Of a stretch of 64,000 nt of DNA, positions 22,323-31,697 are shown in pieces. Every line of letters starts with the position of its first letter. Position 1 is the first letter of the stretch. This DNA is from Zygnema cylindricum. Lineage: Eukaryota > Streptophyta > Zygnematophyceae > Zygnematales > Zygnemataceae. Made by a program: the position numbers and the translations under genes. The notes under the pieces are model-generated. The model saw only the letters and a list, made by a program, of their open reading frames with translations, had not been told where the DNA came from and did no database searches. Location: positions 1-64,000 of the forward strand of contig JBBHKE010000154.1 of assembly GCA_037447655.1 (NCBI GenBank), given 5' to 3'.

Positions 22323-23301
22323 TGTTGTTATTGAAAGCTTTAAGTCTCAGCAAATTTATAAGACGGCGGAAAATAACTCTATAAAGACACGCGTTGTCAC
22401 TTGAAGCACAGTGCAGGTGTTGAATGGTACCGACACTAGCAATCGAACAATGCAGCTGCGATGCAGATGGAACGAGCGTAGCTGCGGTTATTTTTTATAT
22501 GGTCCTTACGCACAAAGGTAGCGTGCGACACAACGGGATAAATGCAACTGCGGATATCTTAGAACATGTCAATGTAGTTGCTAGGCAACAAGACAAATGG
22601 AGTGGCGGCTAAGTTTATTAAAGGACAACGCAACTGCTAGGAAGCTGTGGATATTTGAATGTGATCTGGAATTGGACTGCTCTACTACGGTTGATATGAA
22701 TCAAGTCAACGGACGAGATTCATAAGGGAATTATTAAGTGACTTGCTAGTATATAATTTGCAACATCTAGATGAACGTAACCAGACAAGTATCATTAAGT
22801 CAGGCGACAAGCAATTGAACAAATCACCTGTATAGGATTCTCAGCGATATTGATTGAACAGTGATAAGTTAGTTTTAGCGTCATTAGGAGCACCTAGACC
22901 TTAGTGGCAGTTTAGTTCTTTTGGACGTATCTTTTAGAACACTTTTATCGCCGATACTGCACTATGTAGTAAGACAACTGAGTGAAGAGTACAAGACTTA
23001 GGACATAGAACATTTTATGTATCCATATTTCCATATTGTGTAATTTGCAAACTGTTTTTGGGAAACTTTTGAGTTGCATATCTTGGTGTATGTTGGATCA
23101 ATTGTGCTGAAACTTTGGGAGTTGTCACACTTTGTGATACTTTACACTCAGGTATACTTTAAAGTAGTTTGTATCCTTGTGTCAACGTAACTCAGCTGTA
23201 GAAAGCAGCTGTTTGATAGGATTCTTTAAGCTTCTTTGGTGAATTGTGTCTACTTCTACAACTGCTACTCCTCCACCTGCTCCAGAGGTCGTAGATCAAC
23301 A
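22323..23301 (+). repeat. 5' LTR of element D
   Basis: It runs from TGTTGTTATTG to GATCAACA. It is rich in GCAGCTGC-like E-box palindromes around 22440-22640. The gag start codon in this LTR is GTG (23246) while the 3' LTR has ATG at the same place, so the 5' copy has probably lost its start. Confidence 0.9.
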
Positions 23302-24341
23302 GGTTATGGGCCCATCATCAAGAATTCCTATCTTCTCGAGGGAAAAATACGCTTATTGGGCGGATATAGTGGAAAATCTTAACCTTTTGGATATTTTGGA
23401 TGGTTCACTGGCAGAAACTGATCGGTCTTGGTCAAAGGAAAATTTGCAAGCTCGGTCGCTTTTGAAATTTTGTATCTCAGCAGAATTTGCTATGTCACGG
23501 ATAAAAGTGAAAAAGGCGATCGATATCTTGAAATCTCTCAAGGATGATTTTGAAAAGGCTAATGTTCAAGAAGAACTATTTTTGGCTGACAAATTTGGGA
23601 CTACAAATATACGAGTGGCACAATGGCATAACATTGTAACAAATTTCAAATACTAATATATTCTCATGCTTGTGCAGGTGGATGTTTTCCTCAATTTCAG
23701 CAGGCTGCTTTGATAATGAGAGGACTTCCAACTATTATGAAAGCAGCGTCTGATAGGCTGAAACAAAAAGATAAAGCTAGCTAGACACTACAGTTAGCTA
23801 TTAATTTGATATTAGAAGAGGAAGCAGACTCTAAAATTCTTAATGATAAGAAACAAGTAGAGGTATTTAGCACAGAATTTGACAAAAAATGTCAGATTAA
23901 TCAGCAGAGAAGTCAGTTTACTCAGAATACTAATCAGTTAAGACAGTTTAATCAAAGAGGAAATGGACCATCTTTCATTGCGTGTTTTTATTGTAATGAA
24001 AAAGGTCATGGATATACTTTCTCTCCTAAGCTTAAGAAAGCTAATGAAACAGGTCTGTACAGGCCTAGATGGCAGCAAAACCAATTTCATCAAGGCTTCA
24101 CGGGGATCATCACAACGAGGAAATGCACTCTTCTCAGCGTCTTTAACTCATCAATGCGAGTCTATTTCACTCTCTATTTGCTATGTCGGTAGCAATGGAG
24201 GGCACGAAAGACAATGGATGGATAATGGACACGTGGGCATCGGCCCACATATGTTGGAACATGGTAGTTTTCAAAAATCTGAAATCAACACTGGAGAAAA
24301 GTATCTAATATGCATGTGGAATAAGTGTGAAACGCGGGCTG
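23246..24341 (+). pseudogene. Element D gag
   Basis: This is family 3 gag. It would start in the LTR (STSTTATPPPAPEVVDQ) and read through the PBS. The first 136 codons are open to 23656, then stops and a frameshift follow; the frame at 23806-24192 resumes the capsid end. The zinc knuckle reads CFYCNEKGHGYTFSP, so the last cysteine is gone. A frame-shifted stretch up to 24341 contains the beginnings of the protease region (GHVGIGPHM). Tandem element E interrupts it at 24341 within the sequence leading to the gag-pre-integrase domain. J's gag is the nearest relative here. Confidence 0.85.
23302..23314 (+). promoter_or_regulatory. Primer-binding site of element D
   Basis: GGTTATGGGCCCA follows the LTR directly; it is of the half tRNA-iMet type and in frame with gag (QQVMGPSSR). 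Confidence 0.8.
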
Positions 24342-25535
24342 TGAAACTCTGAGACCTCCATTGGCCCTCAGAGTATGCAGATCCAAAAGAAGCTAATCTA
24401 GATAGTGCCGACTCCAAGTTAATATAAACCCAAGTGACTGACCCCTTGATAGTCAGAAACCCAATATAGATTCACCCCTGTGAAATAACACTTTCTGTGT
24501 GCTCAGTTCCACCACAGAATGCAAAGTTAGAATATGAGATTTGGACACATTCACCCACTTTGACTTTCCCTTAGAAATAAAGCCACCCTGGCAAACACAA
24601 ACTCTGACCGACTACACCCCTGTGTAGCCTGGACTCCCCTGAGTCCGCAGCAAAAAGAATCACTGAAAATGGTCAAGTAAATTGATAGTTATGGCTGCCC
24701 AAAGTTTGCCATTTATACAGGGTGCTCTCTGGGAGAGGCAGTGCCTATCCAAAATTTATCTAAGTCCTATTCCCTCTCTAAAACTCTATCTACTGAAGTA
24801 CGGCACCAATCAAATTACTGTGTCGTACAGAAAAGTACAGGTGCCGGTGTACTTTCTGTACGGCCATTGTACGACATGGCCAAAATGTCGACACGTGTCA
24901 TATCCGGATTTGTTCCCGTAATCTCCGGAGTTGCCGCAATCCAACGTAGTGTTACCACGTGTCACGCAATGTGGCGGTGATCGCAAACCGCCAAAATCGT
25001 ACGCCGCGATCTCGGCATCCTTCGCGGCCGTCCGATCAATTTTGGGTTTCAATCGTGGCCGTCATAAATACCTGCGCGGTATTCTTTCCGGCGTCAAACA
25101 AACTGCGCGGTATTTATTTCGTAGTAGTACCGTACGTCGTACTTTACATAACTGTTTCTATGCTCTATGCATATAGTTCTAGTTAAATGAATTAGTATTA
25201 TTGTAACTGTTTAAATAAACATCATACCCCGTAATATCTAATGTAATTTAGACTATCTGGTTAAGACTACCGGCTGTTGCGGTTGAGACAAGTGGCAGGT
25301 ACCAGGATCAAATCCTGGCCCTGTCAAAACTACCTTTTAGGGGTAAACCCCCTATAAAACAACTGTCTGTCTCCTTCTAGACAGCACAGGCAGCCATGGC
25401 TAACTCCTTCTCCAGTCTTCAGTGACTGCGACAAGTGTGGGGACTTGAGGAGGAGTTAGAGGCAGGCTGTCAATATCTACTATTTTGCTTTTTATTTTGC
25501 AATCTCTAGACCTAGAAAATACTTGAATTCCAACA
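24342..25535 (-). repeat. LTR1 of tandem element E (left end)
   Basis: It is 1194 bp; on the minus strand it runs from TGTTGGAATTC to GAGTTTCA. It holds the tRNA-like module at 25258-25328 and CACGTG boxes. Only a handful of differences from LTR2 and LTR3 are seen, for example caaacacaaa versus caaacaaaaa. Confidence 0.95.
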
Positions 25536-25541
25536 CTCCCC

Positions 25542-27443
25542 TTATTTTCTAGTCTTTCTTCCTTTCAACTTCCACAAATAAGTAAACAAACATCCCCTCC
25601 CCTTTTTCCTTTTCTTTTTCCTTTTTCCTTTTCCTTTCATAAAACTTAAGTATTTAACACAGTGCATTAAATGAACTGAAATGATAATTGTATCACACAT
25701 TTTATTTAACATCCCATTTTTCTTAAATCCGAGCGAAGATTTTATCCACCTCTTCCCTTTTCCATCCACACTAAATCCACTTTCCCTCTTGAAATTCAAA
25801 CAACCAGCCCCATCCCCAACCTTCAACACATACCCGGATGATAACCCTTTTACAGGCACATCTTTACAAGAGACATCACACCAAGTAGTGATGTAAAATC
25901 CATCCACCTCCAAATATTCCCAAAAACCACTAGTCCCCACTAAGTTCCTCATAAGATCTACATCTTCCGTAATCATATTTTTATCCATGATAATTACCCC
26001 ATTTTCTGAACTTCCCTCACTGTCTCCCATGGGATTCTTTCCACTATCACTTTCTATTTTAATTCCCAATAAATATTTCTCTTCTCCCCTATCATTTAAA
26101 ACCCCCTCTAGAATTAATTCTCCCCTTTCCTCGGAATCCGTTGAAGTCTCCCTTTCCGACCAGTTTTCTGTTTCCAAAATATCTATAAAACTATCCTCAA
26201 TATTTTGAACTTCTTCAAGTATCTCCTCTCTCTTTACTTCCCTTATACCTCCAAAAGCACACTGTTGCCTTCGTCCAATTTCTGTGTACTTTTCTCTCTT
26301 CCCCATTCTACCGATGTGAAGAAGCTCCAATTTTTCTTCATCCTCTTTCTCCTCTTCCTCTTCGTCCTCCTCATCCACATTCCAACTTCTAAGTTTTTCC
26401 AAACAAGGGCATTCCTCCATATAATGACCTGGTTCCCTACAAAAGAAGCAAACCCCTTTTTTCAAAGCTTCCGTGTCTTTTCTTCTCCCTCTTTTTCCAC
26501 CAAAGTTCCGATAAGGTTTACCTTTGTCTTTCTTCCTCTCATCACGCTTCCGCTCGTCACCACCGTTCCTCTCATCACGCTTCCGCTCGTCACCGCCGTT
26601 CCTCTCATCACGCTTCCGCCAATCACCACCAGCTGAAAAAGCATTAACCCTGTCCTTTCCCCTACGAAGCTCCAAAGTGCTTTCCCTCACAAGAATTATC
26701 CCCATGGTAAAGCTCGAAGTCCATGAGGAGCCATCCATTGCCTGCATACGATAAATAATGTCTTCGTACTCACTAGGGAGTTTCATAAGTAGTGTATAAA
26801 TCTTACTCTCCTCAGATTCTACATATCCCGCACTAGCTAGCTCAACATATAACGCAGCAATATCATTGCAAAACTCTATCATGCTACCGCCTTTATAAAC
26901 ATAGGCATCTATTTCCTGTTTTACTAATTGCTGCCTCTGAATAGTCTCACTCTTATAAATCTGAATTAGTACTTCCCATATCTCTGAAGACTTGGTTAGA
27001 CTTAAAAGAGTGATAGCTATCGACTTAGACACATATCTAAGTATGAGATGTTTTGCTATAGTATTTTTGTATTCCCATATTTTTCTGTCATTTTCTTCAG
27101 TTTTAATCCCTACATGTGGTACCATAGCTGAGAGCCTAGCTCCCCTCACCATAGGTGTCCCTTTTTCCTTCTCCCCTATTTCCCCATCCACGGAAAGATT
27201 TTTCCCTTCACCTTCCGTTGCATCTGAACTCCGGTTGATATTCTGGGCAGCCTCAGATGAATCTCCATAGTAAGCTCCTCCAAAGCCAGGTGGCGGACAT
27301 CTCACTTGTCCCGAAACGATTCCCCATAAGTGCTTCTCAAAAAGCAATCCCGCCATTGTAAACTCCCAATAAGTGAAGTCTGTTCCATCGAACATAGGCA
27401 CCCTAGATGGTGGGCCCATAACCTGAAACTCTGAGACCTCCAT
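25542..27443 (-). CDS. Element E1 gag-like fusion protein, 633 codons
   Basis: This is an uninterrupted frame from ATG 27443, which is 20 nt inside LTR2, through the PBS (QVMGPPSRVPMFDG) to a stop at 25542. Residues 1 to about 265 match A's gag. Three KRDERNGGDE-type repeats lie at about 273-304, then the zinc knuckle CFFCREPGHYMEEC (about 330) and an acidic run of Asp/Glu (about 360-376). Protease, integrase and RT are deleted. The rest keeps shortened traces of the RT end (EEKYLLGIKIESD) and of RNase H (ITTWCDVSCKDVP near 516, SGYVLKVGDGAGC). A Lys/Arg-rich tail ends it. The deletions preserved the frame. Gag would form the particle; replication would need enzymes from relatives such as A. 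No enzymatic activity is expected. Confidence 0.9.
   Translation of the reverse strand: MEVSEFQVMGPPSRVPMFDGTDFTYWEFTMAGLLFEKHLWGIVSGQVRCPPPGFGGAYYGDSSEAAQNINRSSDATEGEGKNLSVDGEIGEKEKGTPMVRGARLSAMVPHVGIKTEENDRKIWEYKNTIAKHLILRYVSKSIAITLLSLTKSSEIWEVLIQIYKSETIQRQQLVKQEIDAYVYKGGSMIEFCNDIAALYVELASAGYVESEESKIYTLLMKLPSEYEDIIYRMQAMDGSSWTSSFTMGIILVRESTLELRRGKDRVNAFSAGGDWRKRDERNGGDERKRDERNGGDERKRDERKKDKGKPYRNFGGKRGRRKDTEALKKGVCFFCREPGHYMEECPCLEKLRSWNVDEEDEEEEEKEDEEKLELLHIGRMGKREKYTEIGRRQQCAFGGIREVKREEILEEVQNIEDSFIDILETENWSERETSTDSEERGELILEGVLNDRGEEKYLLGIKIESDSGKNPMGDSEGSSENGVIIMDKNMITEDVDLMRNLVGTSGFWEYLEVDGFYITTWCDVSCKDVPVKGLSSGYVLKVGDGAGCLNFKRESGFSVDGKGKRWIKSSLGFKKNGMLNKMCDTIIISVHLMHCVKYLSFMKGKGKRKKKRKKGRGCLFTYLWKLKGRKTRK
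27409..27423 (-). promoter_or_regulatory. Primer-binding site of E1
   Basis: On the minus strand it reads GGTTATGGGCCCACC, all 15 nt matching the tRNA-iMet anticodon region. ATG 27419-27417 lies inside it, in frame with gag. Confidence 0.85.
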
Positions 27444-28617
27444 TGGCCCTCAGAGTATGCAGATCCAAAAGAAGCTAATCTAGATAGTGCCGACTCCAAG
27501 TTAATATAAACCCAAGTGACTGACCCCTTGACAGTCAGAAACCCAATATAGATTCACCCCTGTGAAATAACACTTTCTGTGTGCTCAGTTCCACCACAGA
27601 ATGCAAAGTTAGAATATGAGATTTGGACACATTCACCCACTTTGACTTTCCCTTAGAAATAAAGCCACCCTGGCAAACAAAAACTCTGACCGACTACACC
27701 CCTGTGTAGCTTGGACTCCCCTGAGTCCGCAGCAAAAAGAATCACTGAAAATGGTCAAGTTAATTGATAGTTATGGCTGCCCAAAGTTTGCCATTTATAC
27801 AGGGTGCTCTCTGGGAGAGGCAGTGCCTATCCAAAATTTATCTAAGTCCTATTCCCTCTCTAAAACTCTATCTACTGAAGTACGGCACCAATCAAATTAC
27901 TGTGTCGTACAGAAAAGTACAGGTGCCGGTGTACTTTCTGTACGGCCATTGTACGACATGGCCAAAATGTCGACACGTGTCATATCCGGATTTGTTCCCG
28001 TAATCTCCGGAGTTGCCGCAATCCAACGTAGTGTTACCACGTGTCACGCAATGTGGCGGTGATCGCAAACCGCCAAAATCGTACGCCGCGATCTCGGCAT
28101 CCTTCGCGGCCGTCCGATCAATTTTGGGTTTCAATCGTGGCCGTCATAAATACCTGCGCGGTATTCTTTCCGGCGTCAAACAAACTGCGCGGTATTTATT
28201 TCGTAGTAGTACCGTACGTCGTACTTTACATAACTGTTTCTATGCTCTATGCATATAGTTCTAGTTAAATGAATTAGTATTATTGTAACTGTTTAAATAA
28301 ACATCATACCCCGTAATATCTAATGTAATTTAGACTATCTGGTTAAGACTACCGGCTGTTGCGGTTGAGACAAGTGGCAGGTACCAGGATCAAATCCTGG
28401 CCCTGTCAAAACTACCTTTTAGGGGTAAACCCCCTATAAAACAACTGTCTGTCTCCTTCTAGACAGCACAGGCAGCCATGGCTAACTCCTTCTCCAGTCT
28501 TCAGTGACTGCGACAAGTGTGGGGACTTGAGGAGGAGTTAGAGGCAGGCTGTCAATATCTACTATTTTGCTTTTTATTTTGCAATCTCTAGACCTAGAAA
28601 ATACTTGAATTCCAACA
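27424..28617 (-). repeat. LTR2 of tandem element E (shared middle LTR)
   Basis: It is 1194 bp and serves as 5' LTR for E1 and 3' LTR for E2. It has no target duplication. Private differences include gtagcttgg and ttgacagtc, where LTR1 and LTR3 have gtagcctgg and ttgatagtc. Confidence 0.95.
28340..28400 (+). other. tRNA-like module in LTR2 of E (antisense to the element)
   Basis: TGGTTAAGACT (28340-28350) matches a pol III A box. CCAGG-ATCAAAT-CCTGG (28384-28400) forms a perfect 5-bp stem with a 7-nt loop, like a tRNA T arm, and its GGATCAAATCC matches a B box at 9 of 11 positions. The spacing of about 36 nt is normal for a tRNA gene. No acceptor stem could be paired. Identical modules lie at 25258-25328 and 31420-31480. 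Confidence 0.6.
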
Positions 28618-28623
28618 CTCCCC

Positions 28624-30523
28624 TTATTTTCTAGTCTTTCTTCCTTTCAACTTCCACAAATAAGTAAACAAACATCCCCTCCCCTTTTTCCTTTTCTTTT
28701 TCCTTTTTCCTTTTCCTTTCATAAAACTTAAGTATTTAACACAGTGCATTAAATGAACTGAAATGATAATTGTATCACACATTTTATTTAACATCCCATT
28801 TTTCTTAAATCCGAGCGAAGATTTTATCCACCTCTTCCCTTTTCCATCCACACTAAATCCACTTTCCCTCTTGAAATTCAAACAACCAGCCCCATCCCCA
28901 ACCTTCAACACATACCCGGATGATAACCCTTTTACAGGCACATCTTTACAAGAGACATCACACCAAGTAGTGATGTAAAATCCATCCACCTCCAAATATT
29001 CCCAAAAACCACTAGTCCCCACTAAGTTCCTCATAAGATCTACATCTTCCGTAATCATATTTTTATCCATGATAATTACCCCATTTTCTGAACTTCCCTC
29101 ACTGTCTCCCATGGGATTCTTTCCACTATCACTTTCTATTTTAATTCCCAATAAATATTTCTCTTCTCCCCTATCATTTAAAACCCCCTCTAGAATTAAT
29201 TCTCCCCTTTCCTCGGAATCCGTTGAAGTCTCCCTTTCCGACCAGTTTTCTGTTTCCAAAATATCTATAAAACTATCCTCAATATTTTGAACTTCTTCAA
29301 GTATCTCCTCTCTCTTTACTTCCCTTATACCTCCAAAAGCACACTGTTGCCTTCGTCCAATTTCTGTGTACTTTTCTCTCTTCCCCATTCTACCGATGTG
29401 AAGAAGCTCCAATTTTTCTTCATCCTCTTTCTCCTCTTCCTCTTCGTCCTCCTCATCCACATTCCAACTTCTAAGTTTTTCCAAACAAGGGCATTCCTCC
29501 ATATAATGACCTGGTTCCCTACAAAAGAAGCAAACCCCTTTTTTCAAAGCTTCCGTGTCTTTTCTTCTCCCTCTTTTTCCACCAAAGTTCCGATAAGGTT
29601 TACCTTTGTCTTTCTTCCTCTCATCACGCTTCCGCTCGTCACCACCGTTCCTCTCATCACGCTTCCGCTCGTCACCGCCGTTCCTCTCATCACGCTTCCG
29701 CCAATCACCACCAGCTGAAAAAGCATTAACCCTGTCCTTTCCCCTACGAAGCTCCAAAGTGCTTTCCCTCACAAGAATTATCCCCATGGTAAAGCTCCAA
29801 GTCCATGAGGAGCCATCCATTGCCTGCATACGATAAATAATGTCTTCGTACTCACTAGGGAGTTTCATAAGTAGTGTATAAATCTTACTCTCCTCAGATT
29901 CTACATATCCCGCACTAGCTAGCTCAACATATAACGCAGCAATATCATTGCAAAACTCTATCATGCTACCGCCTTTATAAACATAGGCATCTATTTCCTG
30001 TTTTACTAATTGCTGCCTCTGAATAGTCTCACTCTTATAAATCTGAATTAGTACTTCCCATATCTCTGAAGACTTGGTTAGACTTAAAAGAGTGATAGCT
30101 ATCGACTTAGACACATATCTAAGTATGAGATGTTTTGCTATAGTATTTTTGTATTCCCATATTTTTCTGTCATTTTCTTCAGTTTTAATCCCTACATGTG
30201 GTACCATAGCTGAGAGCCTAGCTCCCCTCACCATAGGTGTCCCTTTTTCCTTCTCCCCTATTTCCCCATCCACGGAAAGATTTTTCCCTTCACCTTCCGT
30301 TGCATCTGAACTCCGGTTGATATTCTGGGCAGCCTCAGATGAATCTCCATAGTAATCCTCCAAAGCCAGGTGGCGGACATCTCACTTGTCCCGAAACAAT
30401 TCCCCATAAGTGCTTCTCAAAAAGCAATCCCGCCATTATAAACTCCCAATAAGTGAAGTCTGTTCCATCGAACATAGGCACCCTAGATGGTGGGCCCATA
30501 ACCTGAAACTCTGAGACCTCCAT
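28624..30523 (-). pseudogene. Element E2 gag-like fusion protein, one 2-bp deletion
   Basis: This is the second copy of the E reading frame, starting at ATG 30523 in LTR3. It is almost identical to E1 but lacks two bases near 30356 (tagtaatcc versus tagtaagctcc). The frame therefore ends after 62 codons (at 30335), and the remaining 579 codons are in another frame (28624-30363). I also see T-to-I in the WEFTMAG stretch and a serine-to-tryptophan difference near the middle. PBS, zinc knuckle, KRDERNGGDE repeats and the RNase H remnant are as in E1. The small number of differences means the two units separated recently. Confidence 0.92.
30489..30503 (-). promoter_or_regulatory. Primer-binding site of E2
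   Basis: It is the same 15-nt half tRNA-iMet PBS as in E1, directly next to LTR3. Confidence 0.85.
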
Positions 30524-31697
30524 TGGCCCTCAGAGTATGCAGATCCAAAAGAAGCTAATCTAGATAGTGCCGACTCCAAGTTAATATAAACCCAAGTGAC
30601 TGACCCCTTGATAGTCAGAAACCCAATATAGATTCACCCCTGTGAAATAACACTTTCTGTGTGCTCAGTTCCACCACAGAATGCAAAGTTAGAATATGAG
30701 ATTTGGACACATTCACCCACTTTGACTTTCCCTTAGAAATAAAGCCACCCTGGCAAACAAAAACTCTGACCGACTACACCCCTGTGTAGCCTGGACTCCC
30801 CTGAGTCCGCAGCAAAAAGAATCACTGAAAATGGTCAAGTTAATTGATAGTTATGGCTGCCCAAAGTTTGCCATTTATACAGGGTGCTCTCTGGGAGAGG
30901 CAGTGCCTATCCAAAATTTATCTAAGTCCTATTCCCTCTCTAAAACTCTATCTACTGAAGTACGGCACCAATCAAATTACTGTGTCGTACAGAAAAGTAC
31001 AGGTGCCGGTGTACTTTCTGTACGGCCATTGTACGACATGGCCAAAATGTCGACACGTGTCATATCCGGATTTGTTCCCGTAATCTCCGGAGTTGCCGCA
31101 ATCCAACGTAGTGTTACCACGTGTCACGCAATGTGGCGGTGATCGCAAACCGCCAAAATCGTACGCCGCGATCTCGGCATCCTTCGCGGCCGTCCGATCA
31201 ATTTTGGGTTTCAATCGTGGCCGTCATAAATACCTGCGCGGTATTCTTTCCGGCGTCAAACAAACTGCGCGGTATTTATTTCGTAGTAGTACCGTACGTC
31301 GTACTTTACATAACTGTTTCTATGCTCTATGCATATAGTTCTAGTTAAATGAATTAGTATTATTGTAACTGTTTAAATAAACATCATACCCCGTAATATC
31401 TAATGTAATTTAGACTATCTGGTTAAGACTACCGGCTGTTGCGGTTGAGACAAGTGGCAGGTACCAGGATCAAATCCTGGCCCTGTCAAAACTACCTTTT
31501 AGAGAAAAACCCCCTATAAAACAACTGTCTGTCTCCTTCTAGACAGCACAGGCAGCCATGGCTAACTCCTTCTCCAGTCTTCAGTGACTACGACAAGTGT
31601 GGGGACTTGAGGAGGAGTTAGAGGCAGGCTGTCAATATCTACTATTTTGCTTTTTATTTTGCAATCTCTAGACCTAGAAAATACTTGAATTCCAACA
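30504..31697 (-). repeat. LTR3 of tandem element E (right end)
   Basis: It is 1194 bp, followed by GGCTG and the resumed sequence of D. Private differences include agagaaaaac where LTR1 and LTR2 have aggggtaaac, and gactacgac for gactgcgac. Confidence 0.95.

Larger units (their letters stand above)
24342..31697 (-). mobile_element. Tandem non-autonomous copia element E: three LTRs, two internal regions
   Basis: On the minus strand the order is LTR3, internal E2, LTR2, internal E1, LTR1. Each LTR is 1194 bp. The two units are 3082 and 3080 bp; the difference is a 2-bp deletion in E2's ORF. One target duplication GGCTG flanks the whole array (24337-24341 and 31698-31702), inside D. The inner LTR2 has no duplication of its own. 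The array therefore entered as one unit or expanded by recombination between LTRs after a single insertion. The internal region is only about 1.9 kb and lacks protease, integrase and RT core. Confidence 0.95.

Noticed and set aside
26205-26636. 143-codon plus-strand frame (copy at 29287-29718) that looks like a secreted, Leu/Pro/Ser-rich protein
   Set aside because: It is antisense to the E gag frame and reads its Lys/Glu-rich codons backwards; the gag frame is longer, has a zinc knuckle and matches A.
28340-28400. A true tRNA gene
   Set aside because: A- and B-box-like motifs and a T arm are present, but I could not pair an acceptor stem or find a convincing anticodon arm, and each copy sits within an LTR.
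30335-30523. A separate 62-codon gene
   Set aside because: It is the N-terminus of the E2 gag frame split off by a 2-bp deletion.
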